Below are positions 13,401 through 28,100 of a DNA stretch of 64,000 nucleotides, in pieces. This DNA is from Macrostomum hystrix. Lineage: Eukaryota > Platyhelminthes > Macrostomidae. The stretch lies in the NCBI GenBank assembly GCA_950097015.1, contig CATNEN010000025.1, forward strand, positions 2,416,001-2,480,000, in the 5' to 3' direction. Both the position numbers and the translations under genes were made by a program. The notes beneath the pieces were generated by a model. The model had not been told where the DNA came from. It searched no databases and saw only the letters and a program-made list of their open reading frames with translations. Each line of letters opens with the position of its first letter. The stretch's first letter is position 1.

Positions 13401-16400
13401 TAGACATACGATAGAATCATACCATAGACATACGATAGAACCATACCATAGACATACGATAGAATCATAGGCATTGACATACGATAGAATCATATCATAG
13501 ACATACGATAGAATCATACCATAGACATACGATAGAATCATACCATAGACATACGATAGAATCATACCATAGACATACGATAGAATCATACCATAGACAT
13601 ACGATAGAATCATATCATAGACATACGATAGAACCATACCATAGACATACGATAGAATCATAGGCATTGACATACGATAGAATCATACCATAGACATACG
13701 ATAGAACCATACCATAGACATACGATAGAATCATACCATAGACATACGATAGAATCATACCATAGACATACGATAGAATCATACCATAGACATACGATAG
13801 AATCATACCATAGACATACGATAGAATCATACCATAGACATACGATAGAACCATACCATAGACATACGATAGAATCATACCATAGACATACGATAGAATC
13901 ATACCATAGACATATGATAGAATCATACCATAGACATACGATAGAATCATACCATAGACATACGATAGAATCATACCATAGACATACGATAGAATCATAT
14001 CATAGATCGACATGAGCATACTATGAGATATGACATGGGCATAATAAGAATCGCTAACCATAGATTATAGTATAATTACTTTAAACTTTTTCATTGGACA
14101 GAGAATTTGGCCCTCTAAGATGTCTATGGTATTGCTGGAGCTTGACTCACTACCCACCGGGCAAAAATTGTCACGGTAAAATATAGCACGCATGAAGCAT
14201 AATACTTAGTTAGTACTCATGCAACGAGTGTGAATAAGTATCAGGAGATAAGATCGAGTGGGCAGTTCAACAGGAAGAAGCAGCATTGGCAGTTTTTTAG
14301 AAAGCAAAGTATATAAAAAGAGATTGAATAAAAGCATAGGCAAATAATGACATTGAGATAGACAAATTGAGACAGAGCGGAAGCTGCAGGCTTGGTCGAG
14401 AGGAATCCATTGATGAGAGGGCCGGAAAGGTGTCAATAGATATGAAAAGTCTGTCGCTGTGCTTTTTTAAGAAATGATTCTAGAGTTTCTGAAGTATGTT
14501 TTAAGTGGTAAAACCTTTTCAACAGTTAAGCAATTCAATAATTTTCATTCATTAGGATTTGTTGAAGTGAGGATTTAAGAGGACTTAGGTTTCTATAAAG
14601 GAAAAGACAGCAGTAAAGTAAGTAGACTTCAAATCTGTCCGTCGATGACCGCCCGTAGCAACCCAGATTAAGTTAGGACTAGGACGACTAAATAGCCAGT
14701 TGCCGCTTAAAATATGTCCCATTTAGCTCTTCTCCCACAACATTAAGTTTCAATTCCCCGTTCCCATTAGCATGCCCTACTAAAGTGAAGTTGCGGAGGC
14801 GACACTTAAGCCTGAGCCTAAGCGCACTTTGCACTGAAATTTAACAACAGTCACTAAATTTGCCGACTTTTTGTTGCCTTATAGCAATCGGCTTTGCTCA
14901 TCGGCTTTGCTTCGGCTTCGCGCGCTGTAGGCAGGGGGCGCACAGCTAGTCTACATATACTAATCCTAGCCTTGCGTGCCGCCTTAAGTGTAAGTGCGCG
15001 TGGCGAGTTCTGATTGGCTGAGGGGTTTTGCTCTCTGCCCCAAACCTGGTCTAGGCCGGGTGGGGGGTTAGTTGTTGACGCTTATGTCTAAAGATATAAT
15101 AGTTCGTGCAGGCCTTTTCAAGCCTTGCGTTTTTTCAAACTTCTAAATCCCTAAGGCTCTGTTCTTCCTTTGGCCACGCTGCCACATTGAAAATTGTTTT
15201 TTTTTCTGCAGACCTAAATCGAACTGGATTATATTTATTCGCAAAAACATGCAAATGCGAATTCTTGAGTGTCAAAAATTTGATGAAAATATTTATATGA
15301 ATTTGTTTCATTGTTTCATCGCGCCTTCGCAAAGATTATCAATGACCAGTTCTTGAGCCTGAACTCTGCGCTTATTAATTAGCTCTAATTCCGGCAAAGA
15401 ACAGGTGGGATTTCAGGACAATATGACAGCACTGAGATGGCAAGAGATAGGTCGTAGCGAATGTAGCTGCTTCAGTTGTACGGCACAAGTTAATAACAGG
15501 GGCATCGCAGCGAACTATATTTCTCTCTTCGCAGCGCTCAACGCTTAGACTTCTTCATAGCAAAAGTCGAATCCCACAAGGGGGAGCCTGGCGCGCACTC
15601 AATCATTTCCACAGCCACTGGCGCTGGGTGGCACTGATGGGGCAAGCTTGGATTAGGGCTCCTTTCAGACGCGGTCTAGCCCACTCTCTTGACTCGACGC
15701 TAATCTGCGTGTCCCAAGACTACCACGGGACTCGAGCCACCGCTGGTCACTCTGACAGTGCGGGATAATGTGGGAAAGAAAGGGGAGAAGGAGGATTGAG
15801 CAACGCCCCTAAGGGGATCTTTTTTCTTACTCTTTCTTTTTTCATCGTCGACTTTTACCCTTTAATAGAGACTCTCTTTATTCTCTTCTCCTCAAAAAGC
15901 GGCACAAAAAGACTTCACAGGACTCCTAACAGCAGCTGCCTATGCAACTCATTTGATCACCGTGAAAGCTTCTAAAAACGGTCTGATTGATTCATCGCCC
16001 GGGAGGTGGGAGGGAAATCTCACTCGAAGGATTCGAAGTTTGTGTCCGAGGCAGGGCCGATTTGTTTGTTGCAAACTAGATCGAGTGCATCGACTCGACT
16101 GACGTTAATAAAGCCTGTTGAGATGCTGAGTTGAGACTCTGATGACAATATGGACAATGAAATGGGACTGAACTGACCTGTGATTTCTGTACATGATGTT
16201 GACCGCCATCAGGGCTAGTGACAGCAGCACGCCGATGACTGACAGGCTGGCGAACACAGCGAACAGCCACAGCTGCAGCGTCACTAGGCGGGTCTCGATC
16301 TCGGTTCTGTCGCGCGGCGGAGAGCCACCTTCGAGAGAGAAAGAGAGAGAAATGCCAATCGAACTCGTAAACTCGAGGTCTGAAGTTCGAATCTTAGCCT

Positions 16401-19155
16401 AGATAAAACTATTTGTGTCCTTGAGCAAGACACTTAATTCCTCTTCCCCTCCCTACAGCCTTTGGAAGCCGACATAGGGGGGGGGGAGCGGTCTAACGCG
16501 TCTGCCTCTCGCAAGCCAAATTATTTGAACAGCTTGGGGGCTTGTCCTGCAATTTACGCCTATGAGAACCAACATTCAAGGCACAGTGAGAGTGTACACC
16601 GCCTGACGATGAGAAAGTCTGGGCAGATGTACACGCCTGTTGTGAGCGTAGCCTGGGTACAGTGTCTACAGTATGTATAGGAAAAATACCTTCATTCTAA
16701 GTGATATTCATTGCACCAATGAGTTTCTTCTAAAGTCTTTTTAACACCTACACTATAAATTGGTTTCCCAATTACGAAGTGCCAATTTGACAGCTGACAG
16801 ATCAGGTCCATTGTTAATCATCTGTTCAGCAGTTCTTTTCCACATTTTTTCGCGCCAATATCGATGGCCTAATCAGAGTCCCTGGAGGGTGTAGAATCCT
16901 TCCTGTCAGCTAAAGAAGATCAGAAATGGCAGGGATCTGGTTTTCGCTCTCTTAGCCAACCCCCGCCGAAGCCTAGCTTCACCGCGCAGCAGCTGTCGCT
17001 CTTATCAAGCAAGGTGGTGGCGGTGATGGCGGGGTCACCTCCGGCCAGGCAAGTGAAAAGTCATTAGATTACATTGTTCGCTCAGTAGGCAGTCTTTAGT
17101 GTTGGACAGTCAAAGCTGAACTCCTTCCAGGGCGGGGTTAGCAAAGGTGGGTCTGACTTTTCAAGATAGCGTGAAAGATAAATAGCCCACTCTCTCGTTT
17201 GTCAGTCACCGCTGGGTCGGAAGTGGGCCCGCCAGTTTTCCCTCTGTACAGATGGGTCTCTTTTAGTCAGTATTTCAGCCTGGCTGCACTAGTTCCATTG
17301 TGCTAATCCTTTTTCTTAGAAAATATAGATTGCTACTTTTAAATGCAGATCCTTATTTTCAGGTCAGTTAGTTTAATGACATAACATGGCATGAAATGAC
17401 ATGGCGGTTTGACAGTTTGTCAAACTGTCATGACTTGGCATGACGAGTTTGATAGTTCGACGGCTTGTCATTGAAAGGACATGACATGACCGCTTGGCCG
17501 TCGTTCATTGCAATGACGCGAAACAACATGACATTAATTTAGCCTACTTTTGCGTGGTAATAATATTGCTAGTGTAAGTAATGTTAATTGGGACTAAGGA
17601 TAAGCTCAAGAACTGCTCACCTGGCCACACGATAGAGTCCTGCAGGGCGGCGTCGCCGCTTAGAAAGGCCATTCGTGAGCAGTCGAACTCTGACAGGAAA
17701 GTCAAGTTGACACTTTCGCCTGTGGGCACAGTGCGGAGACGCGAGTTAAAGCTAAGTAGAGCGCTAAAGGACGCTTTGAAAAGGTCGAAATTGGGGATTA
17801 AATTCGACACGAAGTAAAATGGGGGGATTTAAGTGCATCTGCAGGCTACACTTCGCTGGAGGTCGGTCCGATCCTGTGTCGTGTGTGACACCCGAGTATG
17901 ACATCTTCTGAGTTCTTGCTTGGATTCTGAGCAAAGTTCTTGCTACGATTCTAACGAAGATCCTTCCTAAGATTCTAAAGAAGATTCCTGCTACTATTCT
18001 AATAAAGATTCCTGATACGATTCTACAGAAGATTCCTGATACGATTCTACAGAAGATTCCTGCTACTATTCTAAAGAGGAGTTCTGCTACGATTCTACAG
18101 AAGATTCCTGCTACTAATCTAATAAAGATTATTAATACGATTCTACAGAAGATTCCTGCTACTATTCTAAAGAGGAGTTCTGCTACGATTCTACAGAAGA
18201 TTCCTGCTACTATTCTAATAAAGATTCCTGATACGATTCTACAGAAGATTCCTGATACGATTCTACAGAAGATTCCTGCTACTATTCTAAAGAGGAGTTC
18301 TGCTACGATTCTACAGAAGATTCCTGCTACTAATCTAATAAAGATTATTAATACGATTCTACAGAAGATTCCTGCTACTATTCTAAAGAGGAGTTCTGCT
18401 ACGATTCTACAGAAGATTCCTGCTACTATTCTAATAAAGATTCCTGATACGATTCTACAGAAGATTCCTGATACGATTCTACAGAAGATTCCTGCTACTA
18501 TTCTAAAGAGGAGTTCTGCTACGATTCTACAGAAGATTCCTGCTACTAATCTAATAAAGATTATTAATACGATTCTACAGAAGATTCCTGCTACTATTCT
18601 AAAGAGGAGTTCTGCTACGATTCTACAGAAGATTCCTGCTACTATTCTAATAAAGATTCCTGATACGATTCTACAGAAGATTCCTGATACGATTCTACAG
18701 AAGATTCCTGCTACTATTCTAAAGAGGAGTTCTGCTACGATTCTACAGAAGATTCCGGCTACGATTCTAATGAAGATTCCTGCTACTATTCTACAGAAGA
18801 TTCCTGCTACTATTCTACAGAAGATTCCGGCTACGATTCTAATGAAGATTCCTGCTACTATTCTACAGAAGATCCTTCCTACGATTCTACAGAAGATCCT
18901 TCCTACGATTCTACAGAAGATCCTTCCTACGATTCTAAAGGTGGTTCTGGCTACGGTTCTATTCTCAACCTAACGAGAAAGTCCTGCAAGCTTTGAATTT
19001 TTTTAAATACATAGAAAAATATTTACCAAGGTCATTTCGCCCATTCAGCAGACCAACCCGCCCATAAATGGCATCCGCCATCGTTAAGTTTGAGCACACG
19101 AGGCCAATTTTTTCTCTCATTGTCGATGGCGCGTGATGAGGAATAAAATCTAAGA

Positions 19156-19194
<39 letters not shown>

Positions 19195-22100
19195 CTGATG
19201 ATCTTTGATTCCAACAGAGGATCAGCTAACAAGAGAGTGAGATGAAGCCATGAGCAAGGTTAATCAGACTCTCTCACCATCAACAGAAACTGCCAGCTGT
19301 TGCAGCACCAGCAGGCCAAGCCGCGATTTCTTAGAAAACTGAACTGTTCCCTGCGGGAAGCGATGGAAACTTACAATAAATTATTCTTGCAGAACAATAG
19401 TAAACACGTACAACGTATTGAACAGGGGGTAGGACGCCGTGGGATGAGACACTGTGGGATCAGAAATTGTGGGATCAGAAATTGTGGAATCAGAAATTGT
19501 GGAATCATGAATTGTGGAATCATGAATTGTGGGATCAGAAATTGTGGGATCAGAAATTGTGGGATCAGAAATTGTGGAATCAGAAATTGTGGAATCATGA
19601 ATTGTGGGATCAGAAATTGTGGAATCATGAATTGTGGAATCAGAAATTGTGGAATCATGAATTGTGGGATCAGAAATTGTGGGATCAGAAATTGTGGGAT
19701 CAGAAATTGTGGGATCAGAAATTGTGGAATCATGAATTGTGGGATCAGAAATTGTGGGGTTAGAAATTGTGGGATCAGAAATTGTGGAATCATGAATTGT
19801 GGGATCAGAAATTGTGGGGTTAGAAATTGTGGGATCAGAAATTGTGGAATCATGAATTGTGGGATCAGAAATTGTGGAATCAGAAATTGTGGGGTTTGAG
19901 ATTGTGGGATCAGAAATTGTGGGGTTAGAAATTGTGGGATCAGAAATTGTGGGGTTAGAAATTGTGGGATCAGAAATTTTGCGATCTGACACTTAGGGAT
20001 CTGACACTTAGGGATCTGATACTTAGGGATCTGACACTTAGGGATCTGACACTTAGGGATCTGACACTTAGGGATCTGACACTTAGGGATCTGACACTTA
20101 GGGATCTGAAACTTAGGGATCTGAATCTTAGGGATCTGAAACTTAGGGATCTGAATCTTAGGGATCTGAAACTTAGGGATCTGACACTCTGGGGTCTGAC
20201 TTTGTGGGATCTGACACTTAGTGAACTGGGACATGGGATCTGACAATGGAGGATTTGACGCTTGAGATCTAACACCACCGGGGGAACCTAACACGGGGTC
20301 AGACACTCTTGGGCAGACATCGGGAAAAGAAAGACGAATTGTTGTCTGGTTAATTCTAAAGGAGTTTATTATTTGCATTATTATTCACTTTTCTTGTAGC
20401 CAATATCCTGAGATTGTCCCACCTATCCCACTTTAACAATGTACCAGCTATAGCGGCTAGTGCCCCGCGGCGCTAAAAATGTAATGCCCATGCTTTCACC
20501 CGGTCATTTCCGAGTCACTCAGCTGCCCCCGCCTTCGGACATGAGAAGCTTCGGCCTTGAGACGATCGCAGGCACCAGTCTGTCTGCTATCCATGATAGA
20601 CCTAGATTGGCTTCATTAAAGGCCGTGTATTTCACTAGCCGGATGTTTGGCGAACTTTTGCATCTACTTCACAGTGCGCCTCTGAGCCCCTCCCAGCGGC
20701 CTCCTAATTTACCGAGTCGGGGAAGCCAAACACAAAAAGCAGACAGTCTGAGTTGCGATCGCTGCTTTGCCGCCGGCATCGCCTAAGCATTTCGCTTCCT
20801 TTGAGCGGCGCCACGGTGCTACGCGATCTGTCCATCTGGCTTGGCTTCCTGGGGCCGACCAGCACACCTCAGGCCCTACAGGTAGCGGCGAGGAGTCAAA
20901 GAGACTAACTCTACTTCCTCTCTCACTACTGTGACACTGGGTCTTTGCCTGCCTCACTTAGCCCGCTAAATCCACACACACCCCTTGCGCCTCTCCTCCA
21001 AACCTGTCTCTCTACCACTGTCTTGCTCCCTTAAATGCTCTTTTCTGCAGTCTCCTCCTGTCTCTCCCCAGTCTCTCTCATCCCAGTCTCTCTCATCCCA
21101 GTCTCTCCCCCAGTCTCCCTCATCCCAGTCTCTCTCATCCCAGTCTCTTCCTCAGTCTCTCTCATCCCAGTCTCTCTCATCCCAGTCTCTCTCATCCCAG
21201 TCTCTCAACAGTTTCCCCCCCTGTCTCTCTCATCCCAGTCTCTCCCCAGTCTCTCATCCCAGTCTCTCAACAGTCTCTCCCCCAGTCTCTCTCATCCCAG
21301 TCTCTCTCATCCCAGTCTCTCCCCCAGTCTCCCTCATCCCAGTCTCTCTCATCCCAGTCTCTCTCATCCCAGTCTCTCAACAGTTCCCCCCCTGTCTCTC
21401 TCATCCCAGTCTCTCCCCAGTCTCTCATCCCAGTCTCTCAACAGTCTCTCCCCCAGTCTCTCTCATCCCAGTCTCTCCCCAGTCTCTCATCCCAGTCTCT
21501 CCCCAGTCTCCTTCATCCCAGTCTCTCCTCCTGTCTCCTTCATCCCAGTCTCTCCCCCAGTCTCTCTCATCCCAGTCTCTCCCCCAGTCTCTCTCATCCC
21601 AGGCTCTCCCCCTATCTCTCAACAGTCTCTCCCCAGTCTCTCTCATCCCAGGCTCTCCCCCTATCTCTCAACAGTCTCTCCCCCAGTCTCTCTCATCCCA
21701 GTCTCTCCCCAGTCTCCTTCATCCCAGTCTCTCCCCTTGTCTCTCTCATCCCAGTCTCTCCCCTTGTCTCTCTCATTCCAGTCTCTCCCCCAGTCTCTAG
21801 CCCCAGTCAATCCGCTTTTCACTTTAATGACCATCTCAGACCAAGTCTCTGATTCCTAAAAATAAACCAGCTTCTTTAAAGCTCAGAAGTTTTAGAGGCA
21901 AACGAAGGCCTCTTAGGAAGCTGTTTACTCTACTAGGCGCCCCAGGAAGACTCTAAATTGACTGTGATTTGCGCGCATCGCAACTTACAAAGCGTTGTTA
22001 GGCCTCGTTTGAGCTGCAGCTTGAGTGAGCAGCTTTTGTGTTTTCACTCTCTCACTCACTCGCCCTCACTGAGATCAGTTTGTATGCGAAAATCTATTTG

Positions 22101-25100
22101 TAGTGTGCACTTAAGCTGCCAATATCAGCAGAGAAACAAGTGGGTTAAGCTTCGGGTCAGCTATTTTCGCTGATTATTCCACTAATCTGGCTTATTCATC
22201 TTGAGCTTAAATTAACTGCTGCCAGGGCTTTCGCTTTCTCTCATTCGCTTCTCAAGCTTCGGCTTCGGATCTGGCAACGGTGATTGAGATGACGGGGGCA
22301 GCCCTACAGCCAGCACTACTGCTTGTTTGCACTGCCTCTCCGTTCTCTCCCGCCTCATCTTTCTCTCTCCCTCTAAGCGTCTACCCTTTGTTTGCAATGA
22401 TCATTGCTGGGACACCGCCGCTCGTGCAGCTGAAAATCTGCCAATTTATCTGGCGCATGACGAAACGAGGGAATTCGATGGGTCGAGCTAGTCTGGCACG
22501 GCCGCTTCGGGAGAGTAGGGGAGAGAATAGAATATAGGACAGGCTGGATAAAATAATTTAATATTGATGGAAATTAGCCGAGAGAGCAGCGTAAGTAAAG
22601 AGATTAGATAGATGAGAGAGTAGAGAAAGTAGAGAGATGAGAGAGAGTAGTTAGAGTAGAGTTAGTAGAGTGAGTAGAGTGAGTAGAGTGAGTAGAGTGA
22701 GTAGAGACAGTAGAGAGAGTGCAAGCTGGTGGAGCGGTCACTGGAGACTGGTGGAGCGGTCAGTGGAGACTGGTGGAACAGTCAGTGGAGGCTGGTGGAG
22801 CAGTCAGTGGAGGCTGGTGGAGCAGTCAGTGGAGGCTGGTGGAGCAGTCAGTGGAGGATGGTGGAGCAGTCAGTGGAGGCTGGTGGAGCAGTCAGTGGAG
22901 GATGGTGGAGCAGTCAGTGGAGGCTGGTGGAGCAGTCAGTGGAGGCTGGTGGAGCAGTCAGTGGAGGATGGTGGAGCAGTCAGTGGAGGCTGGTGGAGCG
23001 GTCAGTGGAGACTGGTGGAGCAGTCAGTGGAGGCTGGTGGAGCAGTCAGTGGAGGATGGTGGAGCAGTCAGTGGAGGCTGGTGGAGCAGTCAGTGGAGGC
23101 TGGTGGAGCAGTCAGTGGAGGATGGTGGAGCAGTCAGTGGAGGCTGGTGGAGCAGTCAGTGGAGGCTGGTGGAGCAGTCAGGGAGACTGGTGGAGCAGTC
23201 AGTGGAGACTGGTGGAGCGGTCAGTGGAGACTGGTGGAGCAGTCAGTGGAGGCTGGTGGAGCAGTCAGTGGAGACTGGTAAAAGCTCACCGTGAGTCCTG
23301 TGAAGTTAGAGTTCAAGAGGCCAGTCTTCAAAGCCTCGCCTTTCAACAACTCGGCTGGTTTCATTGCTTTGTCGGTCTGGGAAGGCTGCGCAGGTGCATT
23401 CAGGAGCTTCCTGGCGGCGGCGGCGGCGGCCAGTACGCTGTCAAAGGCGTAGCTCCTGAATGCACCGCCTTCAGCGTTCAGCTGCTGCAGTTCCAATGCA
23501 TAGATGGCCTGTGCGTTCATTGTGGAGCTTTTATACTTTGCAAATCTCGCAGTTTACCATGATGATTGCAATCATCAAGTCACACATTTAGTCATTTATA
23601 AGCAAACTCGTGAGTTCAGCCTGGAGAGGTTTTAGCCTTGTTGTTAGAGCGTCGGACTCACGACATGAAGGTCAGGGGTTCGATTCCCGATTCCTTAAGC
23701 AAGAAACCTAACTACGCATTGCTTCAGTTCACCCAACTGTAAAATGGGTACCAGCATTAGCTGGGATAATTGAGGGTGGGTGTGGCGTCCCCCTCAGTCC
23801 ATGGACTGAATTCAGCCGTACGGGGTTACTGTAGCTCCTTGCTCAGAGCTTTTAACTCTTAACCGTGAGGTCAGAAGTTCGAATCTCAGCCCAAGAACAG
23901 CAGTTTGTGTCCATGAGCAAGAACGCATAATTCCCCGTCGCTTCAGCTGTCTTGGGCTTCGAAATCATGGTCAATATTACACTCACTTAAGCTACCGTTT
24001 TTTCAGACGTCTCACCTGAGCAGTGTCCGCCGAGTGGGTGATGAAATCGATGTACAGGCTATTGTTGGCAGCCGCCAGCAGCTGCCGCCGACTGCAGTTG
24101 CATCGGCCGAATGCGCAGTTGAATGTGTCCGGCCGCCACAGTCTGTCTGAGACGCGAAAGCCGGACACGATCCACACGTGCCTGGCACCGTACATGCCGG
24201 TGCTGAATGCCTACGGTGCAGATTGGCGATGGGTGGCTCAACTGGGGGATCTGACACTGGGAGATCTGACACTGGGAGATCTGACACTGGGGGATCTGAC
24301 ACTGGGGATCTGACACTGGGGATCTGACACTGGGGGATCTGACACTGGGATATCTGACACTGGGATATCTGACACTGGGGGATCTGACACAGGGATATCT
24401 GACACTGGAGAATCTGACACTGGGAGATCTGACACTGGCAGATCTGACACTGGAGAATCTTACACTGGGGGATCTGACACTGGGATATCTGACACTGGGG
24501 GATCTGACACTGGGATATCTGACACAGGAGAATCTGACATTGGGGGATCTGACACTGGGAGATCTGATACTGGGAGATCTGACACTGGCAGATCTGACAC
24601 TGGAGAATCTTACACTGGGGGATCTGACACTGGAGAATCTGACACTGGGAGATCTGACACTGGCAGATCTGACACTGGGGGATCTGACACTGGGGGATCT
24701 GACACTGGGATATCTGACACTGGAGAATCTGACATTGGGGGATCTGACACTGGGAGATCTGACACTGGGAGATCTGACACTGGCAGATCTGACACTGGAG
24801 AATCTTACACTGGGGGATCTGACACTGGAGAATCTGACATTGGGGGATCTGACACTGGGAGATCTTACACTGGGGGATCTGACACTGGGAGATCTGACAC
24901 TTGGGGATCTGACACTGTGGGATCTGACACTGGGGGATCTGACACTGGGGGGTTCTGACAATGTGGGATCATACATAGGGATTTACGAAGAATAGAGGAA
25001 TAGAGGAATCTACGAGTATTTGGAGACCAGCAAAATACCAAAGTTTATTTGTTGTTTACAGGCATGACAACCTCTCCTCTTACTAACTGAATGTCAAGCC

Positions 25101-28100
25101 AAGCTACTCGTTTTCCCCTTTAGTTTCGAGATGACTCTAATAGCCACATTTCTATAATTTGGGCATAATTAATTCGAGTAGCAATTTTCAATATTCTCGT
25201 ATTATCCTCTCTCTCTCTCTTAAAGCCCCTGGAAAGGATTAGTACTAATCCGCAAGACTGGAAACTTGGACTAAGCTAGGGACCTTGCACTTTTCGGAGG
25301 AACACGATGCCCATCCAGTCGTCGACCTTTCTGTGCAGCTAGATAAATTCTTACCGCGCAAAACAATGGCGCCAGCAGAGATTGGTTTGTGAGTGCTGAT
25401 ATCACGCGGTACTCTTTTTGCTGCAAATTGAGATGAGTTGTTTTTTAGTACTTGTTTTTGCCTATTCAGCTCGTATTAGGCCCCATGTTTTAAGCCTAAC
25501 CAGCAACTGAATGGACCGAGATCAGAGTACTCGAGTTACGTTACTCAATTAGAGATGTACCTTGGGGAAAACTCGAACTGTTATTGCTTTCAGAGAAAGC
25601 GAAATTGCATTGAGGAGCCTATCATGGATAATCTGCTTGCGTTTTGCATTGGATTTTTGTAGTGGCATTTAGCAATCGCTCGGATAGAGAATGTACATAT
25701 TTTTGTTTATTATCGATCGGTCGGGTATAGAATGCACATATATTTGTTTATTATCGATCGCTGGGTAAAGAATGTACATATATATGTTTAGTATCGATCG
25801 GTCGGATATAGAATGTACATATATTTGTTTATTATCGATCGCTGGGTAAAGAATGTACATATATATGTCTATTATCGATCGGTCGGATATGGAATGCACA
25901 TATATTTGTTTATTATCGATCGCTCGGTAAAGAATGTACATATATAAGTCTATTATCGATCGGTTGGATATAGAATGCACATATATTTGTTCATTATCGA
26001 TCGCTCGGATAGAGAATGTACATATGCTCGTAGTAAATGTACATTTAGTTGGCTATTATGGATCACTTCTATTATATGCACGCTTGTGTATCGGTGCACA
26101 GTTTGGTGAAACTAAACGTACTAAGTTCCCTCCCTCGCGGGTTTGCACAACTAGTTCCAGCTCACCTTAAACAGTTCCAGCGCTCTCACAGCCGATTCGA
26201 ACGACATGAACCGGCTAGAGGAGATAAAGGACGCGTTGAATCCCGCCGCCTCCAGCATGTCATCCAGCTTAGACTTGGCCTGGTTGGTGGTAGTTGGCGG
26301 TGGCAAATATTAGCAGTCAATTCGGTGTCATGGCATTGGCAGCCCTGGCTTGGCTTTCTGTTCTGACAAATTCTAATTGGTTTTCCTACCTAACATTGCT
26401 GGCACCGGATGTTTAACCTTGAATTTCGGTAAATAAAATCGATCAAAATCAATTCCATACCATTTTTAGACACCTGAAAATGCTTAATTTTTGCATTTTT
26501 TTCACTGTCCTTTTTTTCTTCCTCCGGTACGTTTAAAAAAAATAGGCTTATTCATGCAAAAGTAGGTGCTCACTAATGCTTAGCCTCGCTTAGCAGACCT
26601 TGCTCAGCACCAGACTATAGTCCCATTTTATAACGACGGATGAGCTTTTGTTTGCCCTCCCACCCCGAGGCCCATCAAGTTTTACAGCTTCCTTATTTCC
26701 TCGGATGAGCACTCAGGACATTGTGAGGCTGGGATAAAAAGGCGCAGCGGTTTTTTCGGCCTTCATTGTCTGCCAGTTTTCCGCCACATTTTTTGTTCGT
26801 TATTCTCGGCTCCTTAACTCGTCAAGTTGAGTTTTGTTCCAGTTTCCCGGTGACGGTGAGCAGATGAGCAGCGGTGAGCAGATGCCGCTGCAGGCACCTG
26901 AGGAGACAATGAGAGGTGAGTGCACTCACCGCAGCCTGGCTGGAACTGTCACCAGTAGACAACGATGACGAGTCCTGATAGAGCGAGCAGCTCTTGGTCC
27001 AGTTGTACATCTGCAGCAGTTTTATCCTGGGATAATTAAAGTCGGCATCACTGGGCGCTATTCTGACGAGGTTCCGGAAACGCGTTTCATCTTCCAGCTC
27101 GGGTGAAGTGTCGGCATAAGACACCTGTCCAATTGCAGGTTTGTAGAAAGAGGTAATTAACTTTAAAAAGGCAAAGAAGAACTCTGGATGGCAACTCCCA
27201 CCCCACTCCGTGGGACTTCAATGCCAATTATAATGAAATGTATATCCACCATTGAAATATCCACAAAAATATATCTCTATTTTGCGAATCGCTAATGACG
27301 TAAAAAATTTTCTCCCCCCAATTCGGAACCCGCTGTTGACAAGTTACCCCCTGAAATAAAATCCTCCTAAAATAATTCGTGCTTTTGTGTACTTTTATTT
27401 AGTTGTGCCTTTAATTAGCTTTTCGTCTACCATACCAAGATGCTACCTTGCTGTCTATGTTCCCATTCCGACTGCAAAACAGGTCTTCCTTTTTTAGTTT
27501 ATTCAGGCCATATTTTTCACTTGCCCCCTCTTTATACCCCTTTTGGCCGCTCCAAATAAATCTATGGTCCAATGTTAAAGCAGTTTATTTGGCACGAGCC
27601 AAATAAACGATCCAAATAATTTAGACGCTTTTCTTTTTAGTGTACTGTACCAGGCATTTTTTTATTTTATTTCGTCTATGGTTAGAATGTGGGGGTTTCG
27701 CCCCCACACCCCCTCATCCCCGCTAGCAGCCAACATACCGAACGGTATAAATACTCGTATATTATTTCCGTTTATTTAGTCTATGGTCTGAATTAACATT
27801 TAAGATCGTCGCTTTCCCCCAGTCAGCTTACAAATGTACATTTGTGGCTTTAATAAGGAAAGTATAAATACGAGTACACAGATAAGAAACTAGCCTAGCT
27901 AATGTACATTAAAGTTTTTAGCTTTTGACTCTTGGCGGCTTGCTAATGTACACTTAGGTGGTAAGAAAACCGAGCTTCGTCGCACTTTCATTCTACAGGA
28001 GGTGGCTTGTAGATAAGAAACCCGGGCATTACATGTAAAATTGAAGCATTCTAATTTCATGTGAACATATTCACATTTTATTGCCTAGTCTAGCATTTAA

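Noticed and set aside
19371-20378. 335-codon minus ORF with PQFLI repeats
   Set aside because: Translation of two adjoining 15-bp arrays.
20460-20957. ORFs on both strands in a GC-richer part of receptor intron 7
   Set aside because: No recognisable motif, and neither frame fits the missing receptor segment.
22670-23562. Three plus ORFs with Trp/Gly/Glu-rich repeats
   Set aside because: The 22-bp array translated in three frames; the real coding here is receptor exon 7 on the minus strand.
23630-23700. Functional tRNA gene
   Set aside because: A- and B-box are present, but the body continues as a repeated SINE shared with other loci and there is no matching acceptor stem.
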